DNA from: Proteiniphilum saccharofermentans
Lineage (GTDB): Bacteria > Bacteroidota > Bacteroidia > Bacteroidales > Dysgonomonadaceae
Length of the DNA: 64,000 nt
Direction: 5' to 3'
Assembly: GCF_900095135.1 (NCBI RefSeq)
Contig: NZ_LT605205.1
Coordinates: 1,860,001 to 1,924,000 of the forward strand
Positions 25,440 to 36,000 of this stretch are shown here, in pieces (position 1 is the first letter of the stretch; each line of letters opens with the position of its first letter). The notes beneath the pieces are model-generated. The model saw only the letters and a program-made list of their open reading frames with translations. It did not search any database and was not told the origin of the DNA. A program made the translations under genes and the position numbers.

Positions 25440-26789
25440 TTATCGGTTCTTCTTCACCCTGACTATCCATAAAAATATCACGACCAGGATCAATGAGATC
25501 GACAGGAAGATTTTGATTTCCAAACTGCCGGTATTGAGATTTGAGATATTCGAGTGGGGAGATGAATCCAAAAAGCTTACCACATCAACATACGTGGAAT
25601 AGATGGTAATCGCCGAAAGGAACATAAACAGTATTTCGAGGGTATTGGAATGGCCTTTTTGTGATTCCTGCGTTTTTTCTTCAATCAGCTTCTGGATGAT
25701 CGCTTCGCTACGCTCGCAGTTCTGGCGGTTTTCGTCGTAAGGATTTTTGTCTTTGAATTTTCGCATAAACAGATTTTGCCAATGTTCAATGGCTGTTTTG
25801 CGGAAATTGATGCAGTGCAAAATATAGTGCGTGTTGATTGTCATTTTCCGTAAATCGCTTGAAGTGAAATGGTTGAAAGCACTTTCCACTTTGTCTTTTC
25901 TGAGAAATCTTTTTTTATTGGTTTTCGATAAATCGCTGTCGTTCATCAGTTTGATTATCGCGTAATTGAGATTTCCAATGGAATCGTAGGTGTTTATTTC
26001 GGCGAGTAAAAGGTTGTACGGCTCAATGATATCTTCGATTTCGACAAGCCCTGTTGTGTGGCCGGTACAAATAATTGCCGATTGGTCGATGCCGTGAACC
26101 TCAAAAGACTCCATTTTTTCATACTCATCACTGGTTCCGTAAAGTTTGCGAATATCATCTACAAGTTCCCGGCTTTCGCCCGAAAGCACCGTCAAGTCCT
26201 GATAAGTGTACATGTCGCTTTCATCAATGGATAAGACATCTTTTATCTTCAACGGAATGCCAAACCAGTCTTCACCAATCTTCACGTAATCCTGTTTTTG
26301 CAACTCTCGCAAAATTGGTTCCAGTTGCGGAGTCCATTGGTTCAATAGACGTGTAATAGCGACTTGGCGATGGCTTATTTTTTCCAGTGCAGCTACATTA
26401 TCGACCTCAAACACAAGGCGTATATTCAGATATCCGTAGTCGGTAATCCGGAATGTGCAATCGCTTAACCTGCAGCCATTAATCCCTTTCATGAGAGAGT
26501 CCCCATTATTAGTCTCTTCAATGAGAAAGAGGCCGAACCTTTTGAGTGTTTCTTCATCAGGTTGCAGGTCAATACATGGGTACAGGTTATGCCCTTCGGC
26601 CTGAACTTCCGAATAGTTGCGCCACCGGGCTGAGACCTTTCCCTGAAAAGCTTCCGGAGACGTAAAATCGACCGGTTGTTGCAAAATGGTTTGCCCTTTA
26701 ACGTTAAGTGTATCGGTAAACTTGGAGAGTTTCTTTTCGTTTACCTTGGCATGGTACATCCACATACGTGTTAAAACAAAATGAATCAT
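25440..26789 (-). CDS. Unrecognised protein with two C-terminal membrane helices
   Basis: This 449-residue protein has a long soluble N-terminal region (1-370) of mixed alpha/beta character. Two membrane helices follow near the C-terminus (about 385-405, TLEILFMFLSAITIYSTYVDV, and 425-443, IFLSISLILVVIFLWIV) and then a basic tail. This is a CorA-like layout, cytoplasm first and paired helices at the end, but no CorA GMN motif is present. It has no signal peptide. It sits in the kinase cluster, 34 bases after the SH3/zinc-ribbon membrane protein gene and 12 bases before the next gene. Function is unknown. Confidence 0.65.
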   Translation of the reverse strand: MIHFVLTRMWMYHAKVNEKKLSKFTDTLNVKGQTILQQPVDFTSPEAFQGKVSARWRNYSEVQAEGHNLYPCIDLQPDEETLKRFGLFLIEETNNGDSLMKGINGCRLSDCTFRITDYGYLNIRLVFEVDNVAALEKISHRQVAITRLLNQWTPQLEPILRELQKQDYVKIGEDWFGIPLKIKDVLSIDESDMYTYQDLTVLSGESRELVDDIRKLYGTSDEYEKMESFEVHGIDQSAIICTGHTTGLVEIEDIIEPYNLLLAEINTYDSIGNLNYAIIKLMNDSDLSKTNKKRFLRKDKVESAFNHFTSSDLRKMTINTHYILHCINFRKTAIEHWQNLFMRKFKDKNPYDENRQNCERSEAIIQKLIEEKTQESQKGHSNTLEILFMFLSAITIYSTYVDVVSFLDSSPHSNISNLNTGSLEIKIFLSISLILVVIFLWIVRVKKNR

Positions 26790-26823
26790 GATTTATAATA
26801 TTTTGTCTGAGTTTTCAATTGCA

Positions 26824-28365
26824 TTAGTATCCCGAATGAGTCGTTGTTGTATCTATATAGGAACCTTTGTATTTCCGGTCGAGTTCTTTCGATTCTTTGC
26901 GAGAACCGTATTCTTCGAACCCGCAATGCTCGCATTTGTAGGTTTGCTTATACTCGCGTACCAAATAGAGCACATCATACACATCGTTATTGTATGTGTT
27001 GGTTGTGTGTGTAACCTTTCGTTGATTGACGGCTCTCGATGATGTGCTGCCGTCGCTCCATTTTGTAATTTCTGTATCGTGTACCCATTCACTGCTCGAC
27101 CGTGAGCCAATCCTGGTACTTTTAGTCTCTTTACGCCACTCCTGATATTCGCGCATAAATTCCTCGCTGTCGTATTCAATGGTATATAACGATTTGCATT
27201 CCGGACAGCGGTTCGAGGGAAAATCATCAAACCATTCCAAGATTTTGGGTGTGAGCCACCATGTGGCAATAAGCAGTATCGGAATGAAGTACCACCAGTG
27301 TAAGGGGTAACACAAGCCCAAAACAAGCCAGATGTATGTACAAATGATAATAACAGCCCAAATAATTTTTTGGAATATGTTATTTGAAATAAAAATTAGT
27401 GGATAGCGGAAACGGAGCAAACCGAACATCAAGAATGGAATGATCTGATTGAGGAAAAAGAGAAAGCCTATTACGCCAATCAAAACGAAAACCAACAGAA
27501 TGTAGCCTGCAATTTTAAACCAGATTGGATGGCTATCTTTATCTATATCCCCTATTTCAAAGGCATTTGAAGATATTAACTGCGAGAAGAAATCCATATC
27601 AAGAAATGTAGAAACTAACGGGAGATATTTCAGGAAAAATGAGTTGGGCATTCTGATATAATCCGTAGTATAAGAAGTAGCCACACCATTTTCATAAGTA
27701 ATCGTGGGTGAGTAGAATTTGCCATCATTTTTGTCAAAAACACGCAAATCGTATTGGGCAGAGAGCCCTTTTGGAGTTTTCTTTACAAGTATGGCAGGGC
27801 GATAAAGTTTTTCATTCTCTTCAAAAGTTTTTCCGATATATTTTTCCTCAAATTTCTTTTTCGAGAGATAATAGTCGCCTCCATTGTATTCGTATTTGAG
27901 CAGGTTATTACCTGTGAGGGTTGTAAGATTGTGAACACGAACTTCACCTTGCTCTCCGTCCACGGTTTTGAACTCCATCATCCGGTTATACTGGTCGCCG
28001 GTTTGTTCCAAGAATGTTACTGTATCACCGTTCTTTACCGCAGTTTTCTCATTCTCGGTAATTAATTCCACATTATAGATAATACCTTTGTTGTCTACGG
28101 CTTCCTGCGGTATCCATCCCCTCTGTCCATCTTTTGTTGCTACCAGAAAGCGAAAATCGCTAAAATCGACTCCCAGAATGGTCAGTGAATCACCTTTGTC
28201 AATAGTGGCAAAATCATCTTTAAAGTCGGAAAGTTGTGTCTTTTGAATGGCAGCAACACCCATATTGGCCGGTTTGTTTCTCGGGATACTGTTATAAATT
28301 ACTACACCAACAAGAATCAGTGACAAGACGAAAAATAGAAATGTACGGTCGAAAAAATGTTTCAT
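26824..28365 (-). CDS. Membrane protein with bacterial-SH3-like and zinc-ribbon regions
   Basis: This 513-residue protein starts with a membrane helix (TFLFFVLSLILVGVVIY). An SH3-like periplasmic region follows (DSLTILGVDFSDFRFLVATKDGQRGWIPQEAV and a second half-repeat). After about residue 275 comes a block of four or so membrane helices. The cytoplasmic C-terminus has two CxxC pairs (CPECKS and CEHCGF) about 80 residues apart, separated by a charged stretch. It may couple envelope state to the cytoplasmic kinase cluster, since zinc-ribbon pairs recur in several products of the cluster. I do not know the family. Confidence 0.65.
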   Translation of the reverse strand: MKHFFDRTFLFFVLSLILVGVVIYNSIPRNKPANMGVAAIQKTQLSDFKDDFATIDKGDSLTILGVDFSDFRFLVATKDGQRGWIPQEAVDNKGIIYNVELITENEKTAVKNGDTVTFLEQTGDQYNRMMEFKTVDGEQGEVRVHNLTTLTGNNLLKYEYNGGDYYLSKKKFEEKYIGKTFEENEKLYRPAILVKKTPKGLSAQYDLRVFDKNDGKFYSPTITYENGVATSYTTDYIRMPNSFFLKYLPLVSTFLDMDFFSQLISSNAFEIGDIDKDSHPIWFKIAGYILLVFVLIGVIGFLFFLNQIIPFLMFGLLRFRYPLIFISNNIFQKIIWAVIIICTYIWLVLGLCYPLHWWYFIPILLIATWWLTPKILEWFDDFPSNRCPECKSLYTIEYDSEEFMREYQEWRKETKSTRIGSRSSSEWVHDTEITKWSDGSTSSRAVNQRKVTHTTNTYNNDVYDVLYLVREYKQTYKCEHCGFEEYGSRKESKELDRKYKGSYIDTTTTHSGY

Positions 28366-28419
28366 ATTTTTATTATGTTGTGTGTTTGAATGATAGTTTT
28401 GTATTTGATTATAATGTAA

Positions 28420-29166
28420 TTAGCTTATAATTTTTAATAATATCACGCTTACATTATCCTTGCCGCCCGCATTTTTTGCCGCTGTTATCAGGGCTTCTGC
28501 AGATGGATTTTCAGTCAGTATCCGCTCTGTTTCTTCGTCGGGAAGCATATCGGAAAGTCCGTCGGAACAGATAAGATACAAATCCTCTTCCAATAGTTGT
28601 CCACCCAGGTTTTTGATGTCGATAAAAGCCGACTCTCCCGCTCCCAACGAGTTGTAAATCTGGTTGGAATCCTGTGAAAGGCCGCCTGTGAGCTGTCGTA
28701 TCGAATGGTCGGTAGTCAACTGTTTGAGGATGCCACCACGAAAACGGTAAAGCCTGCTGTCGCCGATATTCAATGCAAAAACCATCTCCCCGTAAAAAAG
28801 CAGTCCGCAAAAAGTGCTCCCCATTCCTTCACATCCGGGTAATTCGTGACTTTTCCTGAGGATAAGACGGTGTGTTTCTTCCGTCCAGCGTTTCAGGGAT
28901 GAAGCAACTTCGTCTTCATCCAGTCCTTCCGGCAAGGCGAGTATGAAATCATCGAAGCATCTAAGGGCAATTTCCGAAGCAAATTCTCCACCGTCGTGCC
29001 CGCCCATACCGTCGGCGACAACGGCTGCGAACCGTGCGGTATCTGAAAGCTCAAAGATTTGTTTCGCACTCCTGTCGCGGAAAAATTCGCCGCCGAACAG
29101 GATCATGTCTTCGTTGTTGACCCTGACGCAACCAATATCGCTGTTTATTTCCGATTTTAGAAGCAT
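28420..29166 (-). CDS. PP2C-family serine/threonine phosphatase
   Basis: This 248-residue cytoplasmic phosphatase contains the metal-binding motifs of bacterial PP2C (Stp) enzymes: RVNNEDMILFG, VADGMGGHDGGEFAS, NIGDSRLYRFRGG, LICSDGLSDML and GGKDNVSVIL. It removes phosphate from Ser/Thr residues and is the expected antagonist of the kinase at 33073-36474. The FHA gene ends 23 bases upstream in the same direction, completing a kinase/phosphatase/FHA set. Confidence 0.93.
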   Translation of the reverse strand: MLLKSEINSDIGCVRVNNEDMILFGGEFFRDRSAKQIFELSDTARFAAVVADGMGGHDGGEFASEIALRCFDDFILALPEGLDEDEVASSLKRWTEETHRLILRKSHELPGCEGMGSTFCGLLFYGEMVFALNIGDSRLYRFRGGILKQLTTDHSIRQLTGGLSQDSNQIYNSLGAGESAFIDIKNLGGQLLEEDLYLICSDGLSDMLPDEETERILTENPSAEALITAAKNAGGKDNVSVILLKIIS

Positions 29167-29189
29167 AGTATCAGTATTTGTATTTATAT

Positions 29190-29681
29190 TTATTCGACAA
29201 TGAATCTCAAATCATAAAATGCGATTGTGTCGCCCGTTTTAAAGGGTGTGGGACATTGAGAGACCAGACGGACATCGTTCAGAAAAGTGCCGTTGGTCGA
29301 GTCCAGATCAGTAATTTCCCAATCGCCTGTGCCGTTTCTTTGTAGACGCGCATGTGTTCCGGAAACATAACTCTGTGAGCCGAAAACGTGGACATAATTT
29401 CCTGCCCTGCGTCCTATGACTGCGCCGTCCAGAAGTTGCAAACGGGCGTTCAGCGCGTTATTAACCAGAAATTTAGGTTTGACGGGTTGTACATCCGGGC
29501 GGACAACGGGACTTGCGGCATCTTTTGCCGCTGTGAGTGGGTTACCGCATTCGGTGCATATCTTGCCTTTCTTAAAGCCGTGCCCATGAGAACAAATCCT
29601 CAATTCCTGGCCGCATTGGTCGCAGTAAAAACTGTCGGATTCTATTTCTTTGTCGCAAAAGGGACATCTAAGCAATTCCAT
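29190..29681 (-). CDS. Zinc-ribbon plus FHA-domain protein
   Basis: This 163-residue protein has two zinc ribbons at the N-terminus (Cys pairs at 6/9, 20/23 and later ICTECG), a linker, and an FHA domain at about 75-163. The FHA binding residues are present: the GRR turn, SYVSGTHARL (Ser and the conserved His) and DLDSTNGTFLN. FHA domains bind phosphothreonine peptides. The kinase of the same cluster carries seven KT-x-R repeats that are attractive ligands. The zinc ribbons match those on the AAA+ and 319-residue proteins and may mediate assembly. Confidence 0.88.
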   Translation of the reverse strand: MELLRCPFCDKEIESDSFYCDQCGQELRICSHGHGFKKGKICTECGNPLTAAKDAASPVVRPDVQPVKPKFLVNNALNARLQLLDGAVIGRRAGNYVHVFGSQSYVSGTHARLQRNGTGDWEITDLDSTNGTFLNDVRLVSQCPTPFKTGDTIAFYDLRFIVE

Positions 29682-29715
29682 ATTCTTTCTTTTAGATGTG
29701 CAGTTGATGATTTAG

Positions 29716-32700
29716 TCAGGGGGTGGGGAAGTCTTCCACTCTCAATTCTTTATATTCATTTTTGTCAAAACCGGGCTCATACATCCGTTTCTCAAGGCGG
29801 CTGCTTTGCCTTCTCTTTACACGGTCGAAATAATTTCCGACTTCACGGGCATTGGCAAAGTTGCGGCTCCTGTTTTCATATAGATTGTTAAAGTAGTCCT
29901 TCATCACTGTTTCGGCCTCGGGTGTGAGGTGAAGTTGGTCTTTGGAGGCTTTCATCAGGAATATCCGGGTCATCTCTTCGCCTGTATAATCCTCAAAACG
30001 GATGGTTTTTGTGAAACGGCTTTCCAATCCGCTGTTGGTGTTGATCCATTGTTGTATTTCACGTGGATAGCCGGCGGCGATGAATACCATTTTTCCTTTG
30101 TAATCGAGCATCAGCGGTAAGAGAGTGTTGGTGGCTTCCTGTCCGAAATCACCGCTGCCCTCACTTTTGAGGGAATAGGCTTCGTCAATGAAAAACACGC
30201 CGCCAATGGCACTTTTTACTTTTTCTTTTGTGTTCGGCGCTGTCTGGCCTACATAGCCGATCACCAGGTCTTCGCGCTTCACCTCCACCAATTTGTTGGT
30301 TGGCAGCACGTCCAATGCATGGAATATATCGGCCATAATTCGGGCAACGGTTGTTTTACCCGTTCCCGGATTGCCCACAAAAAGATAATGGTCGGCGACT
30401 CCCTGGAATTTTTTACCCAGATCTTCCGCTTTTTTCCGTTCCACTTTGATATAATCGGCTATTTCTTTTATCTCCTGTTTCACGTTATTCAGCCCGATCA
30501 GTTGATTGAGTTCGCGGAAAATATCCTCTTCATTGAGGGCTTTCGGTGGATCGTAAGGAATATCTTCCGCCTCAAAAATATGGTATGCTTCATCGGGAAG
30601 GATTTCGCCGTTATCTTCTCTTGCCATAAGCCTGTTGGCCCTGCGTGTATCGGCTTGTTCCAGCAGTTTCACCATTTCACCCGCGTTTCCAAAGTTCTCA
30701 CGCTTAGCGTCGACCATTTGTACAACCAATTTTTTCAAAACGATGATTGCCTCGTCCGTCAGAATATCCCTGTTCTTCTTCGCGTTCAGCATGAATATTT
30801 CGACGAGCTGGCCGGGCGTGTAATCCTCTATGTGAAGCTTGGCGGTAAAACGCCGTTCCAGACCGGGATTCGCATTGCGGATAAACTGTTCTATCTCGTT
30901 ACGGTAACCTGCGACAATCACCACAAATTTTCCCGCATCTTCGCTCATGCGTGTCATAAGGGTTTCCACAGCCTCTTTTCGTGTGCCGTCCGTGTATCCC
31001 TGCCTGTCGGCAAGGCCATACGCTTCGTCAATCAAAAGAACTCCACCCATGGCTTCATCGCAGGCCTTGTTGGTCTTTGTCCCCGTTTCGTTGACGATGG
31101 AACTTTGCAGGTCTTCGGGTTTTTTTACTACCACTTTCGAAGAAGGCAGCAAACCGATGGCTTTAAAAATTTCTCCGAGTTTATTGGCAATAGTGGTTTT
31201 TCCTGTTCCGGGATTACCCGTGAGCGCGATATGAAGGTTGGTCAGTTTGGCATCACCCAGGCCCTTCTCCATTTTCCGCCGGTTAAATTCCAGTTTGTTA
31301 GCCAAATCAAATATCTCGCGTTTGACGCTGTCCATACCGATGAATTCGTCGAGTTCGGCAAATATGGCGTTGAGGTCTTTTTCTTTTATGTTCTCTTCGC
31401 CTTCGATATCGGCACGGGTAAGCACCGAAAGTATATCCCGCGTTATTCCGGTCGTGGAACGAAGTTTCTGCAACCGCAAACTCCGGTTACCGATAGCCTT
31501 TTTAAGTGTGTTCAGCACTTCCCGGGCATTGCCGAAGTTATTTTTGTCGCGGGCGATATAGATCTTTTTGAAATAATTCTGAAGATGCTTATCGGCCTCT
31601 TCGTCAAGGGTCAGTCCCTCTTTTTTTGCCATGCGACGGAATATTTCACTCAATTCCTCCGGTTTATAGTCGCGGAAATTGACTGTTTCGTTGAACCGGG
31701 ATCCCAAGCCTGAATTGGTACCCAGGAAATCCGCCATTTCTTTGGTATAACCTGCCGCTATGCAGACGAATTTTCCCCGGTTGTCTTCCATCAATTTCAG
31801 AAGCGTATTAATAGCGTCTTTTCCGAAATCATTTCCCGCCAAATCATACGCTTCGTCAATGAACAACACCCCTCCCATTGCCTTGTCTACCGCATCGGCG
31901 GTAGCTTGCGCGGTTTGGCCGACGTATCCTGCGATCAGGTCTTTTGCGGCGACCTCTACCAGATGGCCGCTTGGCAGCGCCTCGATGGAAGCCAAAATAT
32001 CGGCAAAGATGCGCGCGATGGTGGTTTTACCGGTTCCCGGATTACCCAGAAAGAGGAAATGGTCTGCTATTTCACGTTTGGCGTTGCTGCCTTTCAGTTC
32101 ATGTTCATCGTTTATCTTATTGATAATTTTCTGTACGGTGGTTTTTATCTCGTCAATGCCTACAAACTCATCGAGTTCAGCCATGATATCATCGTAGGTT
32201 TTTTCCTTGAACTCTTTGCCTGTGATATCATCTGCTTCGAAAGTCGTTGCGTTAAAGTCGCGTTGTATAGCCTTTTGCCATATCTGTTCGGCTTTTTTTA
32301 CGGCAAAATGGCCGTTATTGCCAAACAGGAAATCCTCATGCTGATTGCGGAAAGCGTACTTGAAAACGCGTTCGAGTTTGGCTCGGGCATCATCGCCGGG
32401 TTCTAATTTATAGGTGTTTTTCAGTGTGGTGGTGCAGATGTCACAAAGTTCCGAAGCACTGCAATTGGCCAGTTCAAAATGATATTCGAAACGGCTTGCT
32501 ATGTCGGCGTTTGCACGCATAAAAGCGTTTAATCCCGTTAATCCCGAAAGGATAACAATGGGGTCGTTGTTCCATTCGCCGTTCATGCATTTGAAGAGTT
32601 TGTCGAGTTTGTTAATATCATCGGACTCTCTTTGCGGAACAAGTTTCTGTGCGTTTTCAATTACCAATAAGCCTCCTTTGGCCTTAGCGATATTTTCATC

Positions 32701-33063
32701 CCATTTATCTTCCTTCGAAAAGTTTTCATAATCCACTGCATCTATCATTTCCGCTTTTGGATTTTTGATGATTCCTGTAGAGTGAAGCAGCGATTGAATG
32801 ACTCCTATCAGTTTGGTTTTTCCGGTTCCGGTATTGCCGGTGATGACCATATCCATACCGGGACGGATTTTTACACCTGTTTTTTTTGCCCTTAGCGCCA
32901 ACATCTCACAGATTTTCACCAGATCATTCAAACGGTTCTTTACCTGCTCCATTCCTACTAAATCCTGTAAGGGGGCATTTGATTTTATAATGACGTTTTC
33001 ACCGCAATATTTACAGAAAACAGCTTTATCACGATTGGTTTTATTGCATTTCGGACAATCCAT
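29716..33063 (-). CDS. Zinc-ribbon protein with four CbbX/SpoVK-like AAA+ modules
   Basis: This 1115-residue protein starts with a zinc ribbon (CPKC at 3-6, CKYC at 17-20). Four AAA+ modules follow, with Walker A motifs at 76-83 (GNTGTGKT), 340-347, 616-623 and 897-904 (GNPGTGKT each). Modules 2-4 have Walker B IDEAY and the sensor GY of the CbbX/SpoVK/EccA group. Module 1 has VIENA instead of IDEA, so it may bind but not hydrolyse ATP. Proteins of this group remodel other proteins; a single chain with four modules could make its own ring-like assembly. It lies nine bases after the kinase gene and 34 bases before the FHA gene. Confidence 0.88.
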   Translation of the reverse strand: MDCPKCNKTNRDKAVFCKYCGENVIIKSNAPLQDLVGMEQVKNRLNDLVKICEMLALRAKKTGVKIRPGMDMVITGNTGTGKTKLIGVIQSLLHSTGIIKNPKAEMIDAVDYENFSKEDKWDENIAKAKGGLLVIENAQKLVPQRESDDINKLDKLFKCMNGEWNNDPIVILSGLTGLNAFMRANADIASRFEYHFELANCSASELCDICTTTLKNTYKLEPGDDARAKLERVFKYAFRNQHEDFLFGNNGHFAVKKAEQIWQKAIQRDFNATTFEADDITGKEFKEKTYDDIMAELDEFVGIDEIKTTVQKIINKINDEHELKGSNAKREIADHFLFLGNPGTGKTTIARIFADILASIEALPSGHLVEVAAKDLIAGYVGQTAQATADAVDKAMGGVLFIDEAYDLAGNDFGKDAINTLLKLMEDNRGKFVCIAAGYTKEMADFLGTNSGLGSRFNETVNFRDYKPEELSEIFRRMAKKEGLTLDEEADKHLQNYFKKIYIARDKNNFGNAREVLNTLKKAIGNRSLRLQKLRSTTGITRDILSVLTRADIEGEENIKEKDLNAIFAELDEFIGMDSVKREIFDLANKLEFNRRKMEKGLGDAKLTNLHIALTGNPGTGKTTIANKLGEIFKAIGLLPSSKVVVKKPEDLQSSIVNETGTKTNKACDEAMGGVLLIDEAYGLADRQGYTDGTRKEAVETLMTRMSEDAGKFVVIVAGYRNEIEQFIRNANPGLERRFTAKLHIEDYTPGQLVEIFMLNAKKNRDILTDEAIIVLKKLVVQMVDAKRENFGNAGEMVKLLEQADTRRANRLMAREDNGEILPDEAYHIFEAEDIPYDPPKALNEEDIFRELNQLIGLNNVKQEIKEIADYIKVERKKAEDLGKKFQGVADHYLFVGNPGTGKTTVARIMADIFHALDVLPTNKLVEVKREDLVIGYVGQTAPNTKEKVKSAIGGVFFIDEAYSLKSEGSGDFGQEATNTLLPLMLDYKGKMVFIAAGYPREIQQWINTNSGLESRFTKTIRFEDYTGEEMTRIFLMKASKDQLHLTPEAETVMKDYFNNLYENRSRNFANAREVGNYFDRVKRRQSSRLEKRMYEPGFDKNEYKELRVEDFPTP

Positions 33064-33072
33064 AGTTTTAAT

Positions 33073-36000
33073 TTACTTGACAAAAATGAAATCTACCTGT
33101 TTTTTGGTTGTATAGTTTTGATAAGTTCCTGAAAACTCCGTGAAATCATCGTTGAATTTTCCGTTGTATTCGCCATCGAGATTCCCGTTGTTGGAGTGCA
33201 CATCGTCGAAATGAAAAGTCTTGTCTGCCATATTGATGGTGCCTTTTAAACTTTCGGAGATCATCTCCCGGTACTTTACGCTGATAGAGGCCTCTGCCGT
33301 TTCTTTTTCCACCTTGGAAATGATAAAAGTCGCTTCGCGTTGGTCGAACGTTCCTTTCCATTCTCCCTGTAAAACGGTGTATTGTTGTTGTTTTGCGAAT
33401 TTTTTGGTAGCTGCTATGCCTGAAATGGAAACAAAGCCGAAAGCAATCACTCCCAGCACGATAATGGAGACCCAGGGAACGATCAGTTTCCGGTAGAATG
33501 TTTTTGTATTTTCCCCGATATCACAGGTTAAATCGGATACCCGGTCTTCGATAGAAGATTTGAAATATTCACCTTCCCCGGCATTGAAAGCAAAATTCAA
33601 TGGTTCCACAATGCGCTCTTCAGGGGACGGATCGAATAAATCCCTGTTTGTTCGTTTGCTGGCAGGTGATTTCACAATACGAATCACCATAAAAACCAGC
33701 ATTGTAACCAATAGCGCGGAAGCGAGATAAACCAGATAAGGCGCGAGGAAAAGCAGCCCGAAATATGTGGCAACTGCGAAAAGCGCTCCTATCAGCAGAC
33801 ATCCCAGACAACCGAGATCGTGGCTTATATCATACATGGCATATACCGTGGCGCTGATGCCCGCCATCGCAGCCACGATATATATCCATGAGGAATGGAA
33901 ATCCCTGTCCCGGGGAACATCCAGGGTCAACAGGCCGTAAATCACTATAGCCGACGCGATAAAAGTAAGGGTACCCACAATGGTTTTCGAGAGCAGGTTA
34001 AACCTGTATTTCCGATTTAAGCTGTTCACGCTCTCTTCGAGTTGGTTTGTTGCGATACGGTAATTTTCTACATCTTCGTGGTTCTTATCTAATTTTTCCA
34101 ACAGAGTCATGTACTGGTCGGTAGCCTCTTCATAGGCGAATTGGGGCGAAAGGTCGCGGTGAGGGTCTTCCTGGAAGAAAATCGTCAGCCATGCCTCCAA
34201 ATAACCTTTTTCCAATTCTTCCTTTATTTCCTTTTTCGGAATTTGTTCCAACTCGTTGAGTGTAAATACATATTTATCATTTTTCGGGAAATAGTAGAAA
34301 GGATCGTAGCCAAGTCCTGCGATAGCTTTGTAAATAGCTATTTTCCAGTCATACGGGCCGGCTTTGTTCGTGTTCTCTTTTGACTCGATATCGGCACAAT
34401 ATTTTATCCAGTCGATTTTATCGTCGTAAACGCCCCCTTTCGATTTGAAGTAATGATAAAGTCGCGTATCGTCAATATCCAGCATTATATCCAGTTGTCC
34501 GCTTGCATATGAGTCATTATCTTCATGCTGGATATATTCATCCAAATGCATATTCATGTAGTCGCCTATTTCTGCCGCAGTAAAAAAATAGTTATCGGCA
34601 TTTTCGTCGAGTACAAAATTGTAGGATACTTTCGGGTTAAGATTATAGAGCACTATCCAAATATTTTCGTCATGTCCCTTGATCGAGCGGATTTTTCCTT
34701 CCAGCGCCTTGTCTCGTGTACCTATCCATGTAAGAAAGCTTTCCGTTAATAAATCTTCATTTGATTGGTCGCTGATAGTGAAATCCATATCGGTAAGGTC
34801 TCTGTACGTGAGGTGAAGGATATCATTGATGGTGTGGCATTCAACTGTTTCTCCGCCTTCACAGGCAATTGTCCAGGGCAAAGAAGGATCGAGCGCATAG
34901 ATAAGCCGGAGCATTGCATCGCGGTTGTCTTTGCCTTTTTTAAACAGCGGAACCAGTTTGTTCACTTCCCCGCGTCCTGTGGTGTTGAGATAAATGAAGA
35001 GCTTGTCGTTCTTATCCGCCAGGGCCTGACTGTAATAGTCGAAATTTTCCTTGAGTGTGGCTGCTATCTCTTCGTTTTCTTCTATGGCCCGGTTGTTGAT
35101 ATCGACATATTTCAGGCTCGGGTCGAGAAAGTAGCAGGCTGCCCAAAAACCGGCTTCCTTGTTTTTGGGGAATTGGTTATCGGTAATCTCGTCAACCGGA
35201 TTCGACAGTTCCGTAAAGTTTATCTCTTTGAGCCACGCTGAAATTTGTCCCCTGTATAAATAGGTGGTTGCCAGTTTCTGGTCTTCAAGCATGAATTTCA
35301 CCAACTCCTCACGCGATTTCGCAATCTGCTTTTTTGAAGCGTTATAGACAATATTGAAGAGGATGTTTTCCTCGTTGTATATATCTTCGCCTTTCGCCCA
35401 GTTTACGACTTCTTTAAAACCCGCGCGCTTTTCGGGATCGGCAATGGTTAAAGCTTTGACAAGTTGCAACAGGCGCGGCGGCATATCCTGCGGGTAGGGG
35501 AGTTTGTTGTTCTGTTTCAATGTCCATAAGACACGTTCTCCGGGCGCACGGTATCTTTCTTCACCACCTTCCCAAAGCACGAGCAGCATCATACCCAGCG
35601 AATAGAAGTCCATACTTTTGGTAATGGTGATTCTATCGATGATCACATAATATTCGGGGGCGGCGTAGATTTTGGTACGCATCTGGATCTTTACTTTGGC
35701 TTCGCCGTTTTTGTCGCACCGGATAGCGATACCGAAATCGGCAAGCGAAAGGTCTTCTACCTTGTTCTCCTCTTTTTGGAAAAAGAAATTGGCCGGTTTT
35801 ACATCGCGGTGGATAACCTGCTTTGAATGAAGGAAATTGAGGCAGGCAGCGCACTTAATCGCGATTTCGCTCAAAAGCCGTTCACCTTCTGAATTGTGGC
35901 TGATGGTAATCTGGTTGAGCGAGCCACCTCTACAATATACCATTAATTCGTAATAGTGTTGTTGTCCGGTCTTTGGATTTGTCCAAAACCCATGATGAAG

